A stretch of DNA of 50,950 nt. Origin: Nitrospirota bacterium (GTDB lineage Bacteria; Nitrospirota; Nitrospiria; 2-01-FULL-66-17). The stretch covers positions 1 through 50,950 of the forward strand of contig JBFLXB010000028.1 in NCBI GenBank assembly GCA_040757335.1, read 5' to 3'. Under the pieces are notes generated by a model that worked only from the letters and a program-made list of their open reading frames with translations, ran no database searches and was not told the origin of the DNA. Shown in pieces: positions 24,265-33,200 of the stretch (the stretch's first letter is position 1; each line of letters opens with the position of its first letter). Made by a program: the position numbers and the translations under genes.

Positions 24265-25043
24265 CGGTCGAGGAATTGGGGCTGCCGTTTCTCGAGAAAC
24301 GCAGAGACTCCCTCACGCTTGTCCGCGCTCTCGCATACGGTTCCGAACAGCTCTGACTCCAACGCCTGCCCGTCGGCCAGGGACCGTTCGTTGCCTTCCC
24401 TGATCGCGCGAAGAGCGGCCCTCACCGCCACTGCGCTTTTGCCCGCGATTTTTTTGGCGAGTCCTTGCGCCTGCTTGACGACCTCTGCGTCCGGCACGAC
24501 CTTGTTCACGAGTCCGATGGCCTTGGCCTCCGGAGCGGGCACCTTGTCGCCGGTCAGAATCAGTTCGATCGCCTTGGCCTGTCCGACCAGGCGAGGAAGC
24601 CGTTGGGTGCCGCCGAAGCCGGGGATGATCCCCAGGTCGATTTCCGGCTGCCCGAGCCGGACCCGCTCGCTCGCCACGCGTAGGTGGCACGCCATCGCGA
24701 ACTCCAACCCTCCGCCGAGACAGAACAGGCCGTTGATCGCTGCGATGACCGGCTTGTCCATCTGTTCGATCCGGTCGAAAATCCGTTGCCCCCGCGCCGT
24801 GAGTTCACGTCCCTTCGCCGCATCGGTGATGCCCGCCACTTCCTTGACGTCCGCCCCGGAAATGAAGAACGAGCCCGCGCCGGTGAACACGATCGCCTTC
24901 ACCGCGGCGTCGGCCGCGAGCTCATGGAAGAGACTCTCCAACTCGCTCATCACCGGGCTGCTGAGGGCGTTGGCCGGCGGATTGTTGAACACCACCGTGG
25001 CCACCCGGTCCTCGGTTGTGCTGGTCAGATACTGCCGTCCCAT
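24261..25043 (-). CDS. Enoyl-CoA hydratase/isomerase family protein
   Basis: The 260-residue product has the crotonase fold marks: SGADVKEVAGI (oxyanion-hole strand), GLFCLGGGLEFAMACHLRVA, and PEIDLGIIPGFGGTQRLPRLVG. Both catalytic glutamates of true hydratases are present, one in GGGLEF and one in PEIDLG, so hydration of trans-2-enoyl-CoA is likely. It acts in the cytosol as the second step of fatty-acid beta-oxidation. It lies between 3-hydroxyacyl-CoA dehydrogenase (18 bases upstream) and the histidine kinase (4-base overlap), and belongs to the operon that begins with acyl-CoA ligase. Confidence 0.94.
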   Translation of the reverse strand: MGRQYLTSTTEDRVATVVFNNPPANALSSPVMSELESLFHELAADAAVKAIVFTGAGSFFISGADVKEVAGITDAAKGRELTARGQRIFDRIEQMDKPVIAAINGLFCLGGGLEFAMACHLRVASERVRLGQPEIDLGIIPGFGGTQRLPRLVGQAKAIELILTGDKVPAPEAKAIGLVNKVVPDAEVVKQAQGLAKKIAGKSAVAVRAALRAIREGNERSLADGQALESELFGTVCESADKREGVSAFLEKRQPQFLDR

Positions 25044-25061
25044 CGCGAACTCCTCTGAACC

Positions 25062-26291
25062 CTAGTATGTGAAGAAACCCCGCTTCACCTTGGTCCCTAA
25101 GAAGCCGGCCGCCACCATCCGTTTGAGCATCGGCGCCGGCCAGAATCGCGGGCCGAGTTCGCGAGCCAGGCGTTCCAATTCTCCGAGCACGACATCGAGC
25201 CCCAAGTGATCGGCATAGTGCAGCGGTCCGCCCTTGTCCTGGGGGAACCCCGTGCCCGCCATCATCGCGATGTCGATGTCCGACGCGGTCGCCACGCCCT
25301 CCTGGAGACAAATCACGGCCTCGTTGACGAGCGGCAACAACACGCGGTGCGGGGAACACGCCGTGCCGCGGATTCCCGTTTGCTTCTGGACCTCCGCGAT
25401 GAGCCGAGGCAGCGAGGCATCGGGGCGGTCGTCGTACGTAAAGAACCCTGCTCCGGACTTTGTCCCGAGGCGTCCGGCCTTGACCATCGCGCCCAGAATC
25501 GCGGCGGGCTGCATCCGCGGACCGAAGGAATCGTACAGCACATCCGCAACTTTCGCCGCGACGTCGAGTCCGATCATGTCGGTCAGGGCAAACGGCCCCA
25601 TGGGTAACCCCAGCGCGACCAGAGCCGCGTCGACGCGTTTCGCCTCGTCGACCGCGGTCTCGGGCGTGCCGATCTCTTGGAGTGCGACCGCCGCCTCGTT
25701 GAGGTAGGGCATCAAGAGTCGGTTGACGAGGAACCCCGCACATTCCTGAACCCGGACCGGAATCTTCCGCAGGCTTTCGGCGAAGGTGACCGCATCGTCC
25801 ACGGTCTCAGACGAGGTGGCCAACCCGGGAATGACCTCCACCAATTTCATGACGTGCGCGGGATTGAAAAAGTGGATGCCCACCACCTTTTCGGGCCGCT
25901 TGCGTCCGGCCGCGATCGCTGAGATCGACAGCGAGGATGAGTTCGTGGCGAGGATCGCGTTTTCGGGACACGCCGCTTCCAGCTCCGCGAACACGCGCCG
26001 CTTGACGCTCAAATCTTCGAACACCGCTTCGATCACCAGATCGACGTCGCCGAACCCCGAATAGTCCACGGCCCCGGACACGAGGGCCATTTTCTGCTCC
26101 ATCTCGTGCGCGGTCATCTTGCCCTTGTCCACGCGCCCCTGATAAATCTTGCGGACGGTGGCAAGACCACGCTCGATCGAATCCGGCTTGACGTCTTTGA
26201 GAATGACGGGCAAACCCGAATAGGAGACGGCCTGAGCGATTTGGGCGCCCATCGTCCCGGCCCCGATCACCGCTGCTTTATAGATGTACAT
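25062..26291 (-). CDS. 3-hydroxyacyl-CoA dehydrogenase
   Basis: The 409-residue product has an N-terminal NAD-binding domain (VIGAGTMGAQIAQA at about 8-21). The catalytic histidine is in GIHFFNPAHVMKLVEVI, and NSSSLSIS contributes the Ser/Asn contacts. Two C-terminal dehydrogenase domains follow (about 185-290 and 310-400, each with GFLVNR- or GFPQDKGG-like starts). This is the dehydrogenase half of FadB without the fused hydratase; the separate hydratase gene is next in the operon. It oxidises L-3-hydroxyacyl-CoA with NAD+. The start MYIYKAAVIGAG is typical. Confidence 0.94.
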   Translation of the reverse strand: MYIYKAAVIGAGTMGAQIAQAVSYSGLPVILKDVKPDSIERGLATVRKIYQGRVDKGKMTAHEMEQKMALVSGAVDYSGFGDVDLVIEAVFEDLSVKRRVFAELEAACPENAILATNSSSLSISAIAAGRKRPEKVVGIHFFNPAHVMKLVEVIPGLATSSETVDDAVTFAESLRKIPVRVQECAGFLVNRLLMPYLNEAAVALQEIGTPETAVDEAKRVDAALVALGLPMGPFALTDMIGLDVAAKVADVLYDSFGPRMQPAAILGAMVKAGRLGTKSGAGFFTYDDRPDASLPRLIAEVQKQTGIRGTACSPHRVLLPLVNEAVICLQEGVATASDIDIAMMAGTGFPQDKGGPLHYADHLGLDVVLGELERLARELGPRFWPAPMLKRMVAAGFLGTKVKRGFFTY

Positions 26292-26351
26292 GTTCCCTCC
26301 CCGTGGGAGCAGGCGTTGGTGCCTGCCCCGGGCGACGATAACCGGTCGCCC

Positions 26352-27542
26352 TTACCGGCGCTCCAGCACCATTGCTGCGCCGATGCCTCCCCCCACACAC
26401 ATGCTGGCGACGCCTACGGCGAGGTTGCGTCGTTTCATCTCCCTCAACAGAGTGATCGCGAGCCTCGTACCGGTCATGCCCACCGGGTGACCGAGGGCGA
26501 TCGCACCCCCGTTGACATTGACGATATCGCGATTCAACCCCAGTTTCCTCTCCACGGCGAGGTACTGCGCGGCGAACGCCTCGTTGATCTCAAACAGCTG
26601 GATATCAGACAACGACAACTTGGTCTTTTTGAGCGCGAGCGGGATCGCTTCGGCCGGTCCGATGCCCATCCGCTGCGGCTCGACGCCGATGAAGGCGTAC
26701 GACCGAATGAAGCCGAGGGGTTCGTAGCCGAGCGCGCGGGCCCGATCGGCCGTCATGACCAGGGTCGCCGCCGCGCCGTCGTTGAGCGAACAGGAATTGC
26801 CCGGTGTCACGGTGCCGCCCTCCTTGAACACCGTGGGGTAGAGCGCGAGTTGCTGCTCGGTCAACGCGGCGTTGGGCCCTTCGTCCTGTGCGAACGGCTC
26901 CGGCGTCACCTCTTTGCCCGCCATTTTCTTGGGGACCATGACCGTGGCGATCTCGTCCTTGAACTTCCCCTCCCGAACCGCTCGGAACGCCCGTTTGTGC
27001 GAAAGCAACGCAAACTTGTCCTGCTCTTCGCGGCTGATCTTGAACTCTTCCGCAAGCGTCTCCGCGGTATAGCCCATGATCTGCCCGCAGAACCCGTCGG
27101 TCAACCCCTCCCAGATGCTGTCGATGAACGCGCCGTGTTTGAGCCGTTTGCCCCAGCGCATGTCGCGCGACACGAACGGCGCTTGGCTCATGCTCTCCGT
27201 ACCCCCTACGATCTGCACGTCCGCGTCGCCGGCCTGGATGTTCTGAAACGCGTTGACCAGCGACTGGAGGCCGGATGAGCAGTTGCGCTGGACGGTGTAG
27301 GCGGGAACCCGAATCGGCAGCCCCGCATACAGCGCGATATTCCGCGCCATGTTGGTCGCGTCCGAGTGTTGGCCCACGCACCCGAAGATCACCTCGTCAA
27401 CCGCTCCGGGATCGATCTTGGTCCGCTCCATCAACGACTTGACCACGGCGGCGCCCATGGCGTGCGCGGTGATGTCCTTCAATGCTCCGCCGAAGTTGCC
27501 GATCGGGGTTCGAACCCCATCGACGATCACGACATCTTTCAT
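26352..27542 (-). CDS. Acetyl-CoA acyltransferase / thiolase
   Basis: The 396-residue product shows the thiolase residues: nucleophilic Cys in QRNCSSGLQSL (about residue 90), NEAFAAQYLAVE, the catalytic His in GGAIALGHPVGMTG, and the second Cys in SMCVGGGIGAA. GGTESMSQAPF is also conserved. It performs thiolytic cleavage of 3-ketoacyl-CoA, the last step of beta-oxidation, or the reverse condensation. It is the second gene of the operon, 15 bases after acyl-CoA ligase and 60 bases before the dehydrogenase. Chain-length preference cannot be told from sequence alone. Confidence 0.95.
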   Translation of the reverse strand: MKDVVIVDGVRTPIGNFGGALKDITAHAMGAAVVKSLMERTKIDPGAVDEVIFGCVGQHSDATNMARNIALYAGLPIRVPAYTVQRNCSSGLQSLVNAFQNIQAGDADVQIVGGTESMSQAPFVSRDMRWGKRLKHGAFIDSIWEGLTDGFCGQIMGYTAETLAEEFKISREEQDKFALLSHKRAFRAVREGKFKDEIATVMVPKKMAGKEVTPEPFAQDEGPNAALTEQQLALYPTVFKEGGTVTPGNSCSLNDGAAATLVMTADRARALGYEPLGFIRSYAFIGVEPQRMGIGPAEAIPLALKKTKLSLSDIQLFEINEAFAAQYLAVERKLGLNRDIVNVNGGAIALGHPVGMTGTRLAITLLREMKRRNLAVGVASMCVGGGIGAAMVLERR

Positions 27543-27557
27543 ACGGACTCCCGCTGC

Positions 27558-29240
27558 CTAGCCCACCAGGGCATGCCGCTTCTTGAGTTCCTCTTCCAAC
27601 AACACTCGCCGGAGCACCTTGCCGACCATCGTCCTCGGCAACTCCCGGCGAAACTCGACCGCTTTGGGCACCTTGAACCTCGCGAGCTCCCGCGCGCAGA
27701 AATCGATGATCTCGTTTTCCGTCGCGGATTCTCCGTCCTTCAGCACGACGTAGGCTTTGATCATCTCCCCCATGAACTCTTCGGGGATGCCGACCACCAC
27801 CGCGTCCTTGACCTTGGGATGGCGGTACAACACCTCCTCCACCTCGCGCGGGTACACGTTCTCTCCCTTGCTCTTGATCATATCCTTTTTGCGATCGACG
27901 ATCGCAAAGTACCCCTCGTCGTCGACCGTCGCGATGTCGCCGGTATGCAACCAGCCGTCGTGCACGACCGCCGCGCTTTCCTCGGGCCTCCGCCAGTAGC
28001 CCCTCATGACCTGAGGGCCCCTCACGATCAACTCACCGGCTTCGCCAACCGGGAGCTCCCGGGTTCCCGACTCCACGTCGACGACCTTCGCGTCGGTGTC
28101 CGGCAGCGGCAGACCGATCGTACCCTTCTTGCGCTTCCCGAAAATGGGCGTGACGTGGGTCACCGGCGACGCCTCGCTCAGCCCGAACCCCTCGACCACT
28201 TTCCCGCCCGTCAGCGCCTCGAACCGGTCCTGCACCTCCGCGTGCAACGGGCCCGCCCCGCTGATGCAGATCCGGATGGACGAGAGATCGTAGCGTCCCA
28301 CATCCGGAAAGGTGTTGATCGCGACGTACATCGCCTGGACACCCATGAACAGCGTCGCGCGAAACTTCACGATGGCGCGGAGGACGTCTTTGGTGACGAA
28401 GCGGGGGAGCAACACGATCGACCCGCCGGTCGCGATCGCCAAATTCATGCAGGCCGTCATTCCATAGACGTGGAAGAACGGGATCACCCCCAGAAACACC
28501 TCTTGCCCGTCGCGCAACGACGGCATCCAGGCCCGGCACTGCATCGTGTTCGCGACCAGGTTGCGGTGGGTCAACATGACGCCTTTGGGAACGCCGGTCG
28601 TTCCGCCGGTGTACTGCAGGAGCGCGAGATCCTCGGGTCCTACCTCGGTCCGCGGAGCCTCGTCCCCGGACGCCGCCAGCATGGCCTCGAACCGATATAC
28701 CGGCGGCGTCTTGGGAATCGTCACCCTCGTTCCCTCGCGCCAGGCCTTGAGGGGATACAGCAACGCGAGATGCCACGGCAACGCGTCTTTCACCGACGTG
28801 ACGATCACCGTCTCCAACCCCGAGCTCACTCGAATCGGATCGATACGGGGATAGAACAGATCCAGCGCGACCAGGACGCGGGCCTCGGCGTCTCGGACCT
28901 GCTGCTCGATCTCGCGTTCGACATACAGCGGGTTCACCTGGACCACGACCGCCCCGATCTTGAGCGCCCCGTAGTAGGCGATCACGGCCTGCGGCGTGTT
29001 CGGCAGCATGACCGCGACCCGGTCGCCTTTGCGGACCCCGAGACGGCTCAACGCGTTGGCGAACCGATTGGTCGCTCGTTCGACATCGAGGTAGGTGTAC
29101 CGACGACCGTAAAAAACCAACGCGGTATGAGAAGGGAATCGGGATGCGGAGGCCGACAGAAGATCGTGAAGCGGACCCGCGGGATACGTAAGAGTCTGAG
29201 GAATGCCTTCCTCGTACGACGTCACCCAACGGGAAGTCAT
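27558..29240 (-). CDS. fadD: Long-chain fatty acid-CoA ligase (AMP-forming)
   Basis: The 560-residue product has the AMP-binding P-loop LLQYTGGTTGVPKGVMLTH, GFGLSEASPVTH, the hinge DGWLHTGDIATVDDEGYF, IVDRKKDMIKSKGENVYP, and the catalytic lysine in ELPRTMVGKVLRRVL. Fatty acids are activated to acyl-CoA at the membrane face as entry to beta-oxidation. ATG 29240 follows GGAG and is preferred to an upstream ATG at 29285. A consensus-like promoter lies at 29444-29472, followed by a leader of about 200 bases containing an AT-rich palindrome. It heads the six-gene operon. The gene symbol is by function; substrate range is unproven. Confidence 0.93.
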   Translation of the reverse strand: MTSRWVTSYEEGIPQTLTYPAGPLHDLLSASASRFPSHTALVFYGRRYTYLDVERATNRFANALSRLGVRKGDRVAVMLPNTPQAVIAYYGALKIGAVVVQVNPLYVEREIEQQVRDAEARVLVALDLFYPRIDPIRVSSGLETVIVTSVKDALPWHLALLYPLKAWREGTRVTIPKTPPVYRFEAMLAASGDEAPRTEVGPEDLALLQYTGGTTGVPKGVMLTHRNLVANTMQCRAWMPSLRDGQEVFLGVIPFFHVYGMTACMNLAIATGGSIVLLPRFVTKDVLRAIVKFRATLFMGVQAMYVAINTFPDVGRYDLSSIRICISGAGPLHAEVQDRFEALTGGKVVEGFGLSEASPVTHVTPIFGKRKKGTIGLPLPDTDAKVVDVESGTRELPVGEAGELIVRGPQVMRGYWRRPEESAAVVHDGWLHTGDIATVDDEGYFAIVDRKKDMIKSKGENVYPREVEEVLYRHPKVKDAVVVGIPEEFMGEMIKAYVVLKDGESATENEIIDFCARELARFKVPKAVEFRRELPRTMVGKVLRRVLLEEELKKRHALVG

Positions 29241-29403
29241 GGGGTTCTCCGGTACAGGGCGGGCGTCGCTACTCGGACGCTTCATCGGTCTCTGCGAATG
29301 CTGCGAATCACGTCCGTATCGCTCAAGCGATCCCGGAATGGTTTGTCCCGCCAGAGATTCTCGACGCCCCGGCCGGTACGGCGGGGCGCTTCGCGTACCT
29401 CAC

Positions 29404-29418
29404 ATATACCGAATATAT
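29404..29418. promoter_or_regulatory. AT-rich palindrome, candidate operator of the fatty-acid operon
   Basis: ATATA-CCGAA-TATAT is set in an unusually AT-rich patch just downstream of the predicted transcription start of the acyl-CoA ligase operon. The position suits a repressor that responds to acyl-CoA, but the sequence matches no operator I know well. Confidence 0.3.
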
Positions 29419-29443
29419 TTACTATAGTCACCGGCCGAAAGTG

Positions 29444-29472
29444 ACTCTAGCCGAGGGGGTAGCCTTTGTCAA
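29444..29472 (-). promoter_or_regulatory. Promoter of the beta-oxidation operon
   Basis: On the minus strand TTGACA (29467-29472), 17 bases, then TAGAGT (29444-29449). The start codon is at 29240, so the leader would be about 195 bases. Confidence 0.6.
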
Positions 29473-29543
29473 GAAACGCTGCGGCTTGAGGATGGGACTC
29501 CGCCCCTGGACTTTCGCCCGGTGCGGATATAGGATCAAATCAA

Positions 29544-30146
29544 ATGACTGCTTCGCTTGAAAAAGGCACGCTGCTGATCGCCGGCCCGGGAATGTACGAC
29601 CCCAACTTCAGGCAGTCGGTGATCCTGTTGTGCGAGCACAACGACCGCGGCAGCATGGGCCTGGTGATCAACCGCCCGACCGAGCTCGTGCTCACCGAAG
29701 CCGTGCACCAGCTCTCCGGCGCGGAGCGCGATGACGTCATCTACTCCGGAGGTCCCGTCCAGCCCGATCACTTGTTGATCCTCATCCGCGCGGGCTGGGA
29801 GCCTCCGTCGTCACATCACGTCTTCTCCGACGTGTACCTCGGCACGGACCTGGCCACGTTGCGGTCGCTCGTGTCCGGGGACGAGCCTTCCGAGACCCCG
29901 CCGGAGCAGGGCTCGGGGTCGGGCCTGTTCTCCGACGCCGCGTTTCGCGGATACGCCGGGTACGCGGGCTGGTCGCCCGGGCAGCTCGACGGAGAGCTGG
30001 CGACGGAGTCGTGGATCGTCGTCCCGGGCGATTCCAAGTGGATCTTCGACGCAGATCCCAAGGTCGTCTGGCCGGAATTGATGCGTTCGTTGGGTCCCAA
30101 ACACGCGGTGTACGCCACCATGCCGCGTGATCCGCATCTGAACTGA
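29544..30146 (+). CDS. YqgE/AlgH family protein
   Basis: The 200-residue product starts MTASLEKGTLLIAGPGMYDPNF and continues with CEHNDRGSMGLVINRPTE and YSGGPVQPDHLLIL. These blocks define the YqgE/AlgH (DUF179) family of small cytosolic proteins. AlgH was named for a link to alginate in Pseudomonas, but the biochemical function is unsettled. It stands alone, divergent from the fatty-acid operon and convergent with the di-heme fusion gene. A TATAGG at 29528-29533 may be its -10, but no good -35 is seen. Confidence 0.93.
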   Translation: MTASLEKGTLLIAGPGMYDPNFRQSVILLCEHNDRGSMGLVINRPTELVLTEAVHQLSGAERDDVIYSGGPVQPDHLLILIRAGWEPPSSHHVFSDVYLGTDLATLRSLVSGDEPSETPPEQGSGSGLFSDAAFRGYAGYAGWSPGQLDGELATESWIVVPGDSKWIFDADPKVVWPELMRSLGPKHAVYATMPRDPHLN

Positions 30147-30158
30147 CCCCGTCCTGGA

Positions 30159-33134
30159 TTACCGAGCGACTCCCCCCACCACGCGTCCCCCGAATGTCGC
30201 CGCGTAGAGGGATCTCGGATTCCACGGATCAAGGACGACGGACACGATCGGGCCCGCGGCCTTGACCCCGTCGGCGCGACGCCACGTCCGTCCGCCGTCC
30301 GCCGTCGTCATCACACCGTCCGGCGTCCCGGCGAGCACCGTCGCCGGCTGTTCGGGGTCGATTGCCAGGCACAACACCGGGATGGGCGCCCCGCTCCCCA
30401 TCAGGGCCCAGCTCTTGCCTCGGTCCAGGCTTCGGTACGCGCCGGCAGGGGTCCCGACGTACACCGTGCTGGAAATCCGCGGGTCAAGGCCGATGGCGTA
30501 CACGATGCGCTCCGGGAAATCTTCCAGCGCCCGCCACGTCGCGCCCCCGTCGTCGCTGCGAAACAACCCGGCGCCGCTTGTTCCCGCGTAGAGCGCGATC
30601 GGCCGGTTCTCCAACGCAGGGACGCTCGAGTCGCCCGCATCCACCCCCAGCGAGGTGACCCGGTACACGGCGGAACCGATCCTGGTCTCGTCCCACGTCG
30701 CTCCGCGGTCCGTCGAGCGGTAGAATCGGCCGCCGAACCCGCCCGCGTAGATCATGTGCGGCGACCGGGGGTTGACCGCCAGGGAAAACACTCGAACATC
30801 ACTCATCCCCCGGTCCCGCAACTCCCACGCGCCTCCCCCGTCGCGGCTCACGAATACTCCTGACGATGATCCGAGGTACACCACGTTCGAATCACTGGGA
30901 TCCACCGCCACCGCCGTGGTGTGTGCCGCGCGCGGATCGGTTGTCATGGATTGCCACGTGCGTCCGGCGTTCACGCTTCGCTTCACGCCCCACCCGTCCG
31001 TTCCAGCGGCCCAGACGATCCGCGGGACTCGCGGATCCACGGCCAACGCCACGGTCGAGGGCACGACGCTCCCTGGCGCGGCCGACGCCGAACGCGCGTC
31101 GGCGACCAGCGCCGCCTCAGGACAACCGGTGGCGTACCCGGTGTCGGAGGGACAGGCATCGATCCTGTCGGGAAACCCGTCGTCGTCGACGTCGCGGAGC
31201 CACGCCAAGGTTTCTCCGTAGGCCTCGGGCGCGTTGACGCACGCAAAGGACGTGAGAGACGACCCGTCCGGCGCACGGACCGCTCCTTCGATGGCACACG
31301 GCGTACGGAACAGCCACTCGGGGTTGAAGCGCTCCACCCCGGAGTCTTGCCCCGCGACCATGAAGTGTTCGGAGACTCTTCCGTCTCCGTCGAGATCGGT
31401 CGGCAGTTGGTCGCTTTGGTAGAGGATCAGGGTCCGGAGAAACGCGACCAGGGCATCACGGTCCTGACGCGAGGCTCCGCGGTATCGCGTTGCCGACTCG
31501 GCTGCCTCGCCGCCGTGCCGCCGAATCACATCGTCCAGCGTCAGACTTGCGCCATCGTGTCCGTATGGCGCTGAACTACCCACGCCCCACAAAGGAGCCG
31601 TCCGAAATCGGGTGACCTTCGCTCCGTTGAACAACGTCTCGGCAAACGCCGGTCCCATCTCGTGGTGCTTGAAGTCCGAAAAGATCCCGCGGACCGTTGC
31701 CGAGCCCCGACGTGGAACCCACCCCCCGGCAATGTGGTCGGCCAAGAGCGTGACCCTGCCCTCGAGGCGTCCGACGGGTTCCCGGTACGCGACGGCCAGA
31801 TCAAAGAATCGTCGATCACCGTCGTAGCGTTGATACCGGTCGGCATGATCGACGCTCGCCGCTTCGATCCGCCAATCGGGCACGTGACAGACGGCGCAGC
31901 CTAGGGTCTCGAACACCGCACGACCGCGCCGAGTTTGCGGAGTCTGCCGCCCCTCCCCCGGCGCCGAAGCACTCAGCATGTACCACTCGGCAAGGTCGAC
32001 ATCGCCCTCGGAAATCTCATTGATCGCCCCATCCCCGTCGGGGTCGTCCAGGCTGAGGCCGCGGTCGCTGACGCGAAGGCCGCGGTCGGCCGGCGCGTGA
32101 ATGGCGAACTGGCGCGCCCCCGCGTTGGACACGGCCGCGAGGCCGTCGCCCGCTCGTTCATCGTGGTGCAGGCCGTCGTCGACTTGCAGCGTGGGATCGT
32201 AGGCTTGCATCCCGGTGTGCGTGTCGATGGGATCGTTGAAAAACACGCGCAACGTGGGAGCCATCGCACCCTCGGTCTCTCCCCAACCGAACGGCATCAT
32301 CTCGAGGTTGTACCCCGCGACGGTGAGATCGCGCAGGTTGATCACACCGTCGCCGTTCTCGTCCGCGAGCACCCGGCGTCCCTCCTCGTCCACGTACCAC
32401 ACGCGGAACACCTTATTGAGGTCCGGCGCACCGTCTTGGTTACGGTCCCCGCACCACCCATACTCCACGGGCGGCGCGCCCGGGATCGGAGCGATCCGGA
32501 CCGGTTCATCGGGGATATCTTTGATACGGATGAATCCGCGACGCGCCGGATCGCATGCCTGCAACACTTTGAGACGGGTTTGCAGGCCGATCATCTCGAC
32601 CAATCCGCCTCCGAAAAAGTGCGGCGTATTTCTCCCCGCCCCCGCTCCTTTGGGAATGTTGCCGCCCGCACCCGGTTCCCGGAACGGTATCCCGTGGCAC
32701 AGACCGCACGAGTTCACATGGTCGCGGCCCAGACGAGGGGTCACGCGATCGCCCAGCAGCTTCGGTTCGAAGAACGAGCCGGCTCGGCCGAACGCACCGT
32801 CGCGACCCCGAAACTCCCGCTGCGTCAGGTTCCTCCCCCGCTGGAACGCGAGCCAGGGGTCCACGTCTTGTAAGTAACGTGACCCGCCTTCGAGGGATGG
32901 ATCGGTCGTATGCACTACGCGAACGCGACGATCCTTGACCGACTTTCCCGTGACGTCTTTTGCGCCCAGCGAGGTGTCGCTCGAACTGCCAGGCCGCTCG
33001 GACAATTGGGCATGGGCCACGGACCAGGCCGTCAGCCACGGCAGGCCCGCGGCGCCGAAGAGGACTATGGCCAGACTCCAGCCGACCCTCCGTCCTTCTT
33101 GACGATGCCGCCCTTGATCTGGTCGTCTCAGCAT
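30159..33134 (-). CDS. Di-heme oxidoreductase-like protein fused to Ca-binding motifs and a BNR beta-propeller
   Basis: The 991-residue product has an N-terminal signal/anchor (about residues 18-42). A di-heme thiol-oxidoreductase/peroxidase-like region (DUF1111 type) follows, with CGLCH near 144 and CAVCH near 417. Several Asp-rich, calcium-type loops occur: DRNQDGAPD, DENGDGVIN, DPDGDGAIN, DLDGDGRVS and DVDDDGFPD. From about 690 to the end there are seven or so BNR/sortilin-like blades (SVNAGRTW, SRDGGGAW, STDRGATW, SDDGGATW, SLDRGKSW, TADGGRTW) forming a likely beta-propeller. It should be periplasmic or outer-membrane exposed. The combination of heme electron transfer and a propeller is unusual; partner and substrate are unknown. 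It lies 66 bases after the preceding membrane-protein gene. Confidence 0.85.
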   Translation of the reverse strand: MLRRPDQGRHRQEGRRVGWSLAIVLFGAAGLPWLTAWSVAHAQLSERPGSSSDTSLGAKDVTGKSVKDRRVRVVHTTDPSLEGGSRYLQDVDPWLAFQRGRNLTQREFRGRDGAFGRAGSFFEPKLLGDRVTPRLGRDHVNSCGLCHGIPFREPGAGGNIPKGAGAGRNTPHFFGGGLVEMIGLQTRLKVLQACDPARRGFIRIKDIPDEPVRIAPIPGAPPVEYGWCGDRNQDGAPDLNKVFRVWYVDEEGRRVLADENGDGVINLRDLTVAGYNLEMMPFGWGETEGAMAPTLRVFFNDPIDTHTGMQAYDPTLQVDDGLHHDERAGDGLAAVSNAGARQFAIHAPADRGLRVSDRGLSLDDPDGDGAINEISEGDVDLAEWYMLSASAPGEGRQTPQTRRGRAVFETLGCAVCHVPDWRIEAASVDHADRYQRYDGDRRFFDLAVAYREPVGRLEGRVTLLADHIAGGWVPRRGSATVRGIFSDFKHHEMGPAFAETLFNGAKVTRFRTAPLWGVGSSAPYGHDGASLTLDDVIRRHGGEAAESATRYRGASRQDRDALVAFLRTLILYQSDQLPTDLDGDGRVSEHFMVAGQDSGVERFNPEWLFRTPCAIEGAVRAPDGSSLTSFACVNAPEAYGETLAWLRDVDDDGFPDRIDACPSDTGYATGCPEAALVADARSASAAPGSVVPSTVALAVDPRVPRIVWAAGTDGWGVKRSVNAGRTWQSMTTDPRAAHTTAVAVDPSDSNVVYLGSSSGVFVSRDGGGAWELRDRGMSDVRVFSLAVNPRSPHMIYAGGFGGRFYRSTDRGATWDETRIGSAVYRVTSLGVDAGDSSVPALENRPIALYAGTSGAGLFRSDDGGATWRALEDFPERIVYAIGLDPRISSTVYVGTPAGAYRSLDRGKSWALMGSGAPIPVLCLAIDPEQPATVLAGTPDGVMTTADGGRTWRRADGVKAAGPIVSVVLDPWNPRSLYAATFGGRVVGGVAR

Positions 33135-33200
33135 GTGGCCCCCCGTGTCAGGTTAACGGAGATCATACCGCAGCGAGGCCCGCAAATCACCACCAGCAAG

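Noticed and set aside
27366-29444. Plus-strand frame of 692 codons
   Set aside because: It lies opposite the acyl-CoA ligase, whose full motif set is on the minus strand; the plus frame is rich in His, Arg and Asp with no domain.
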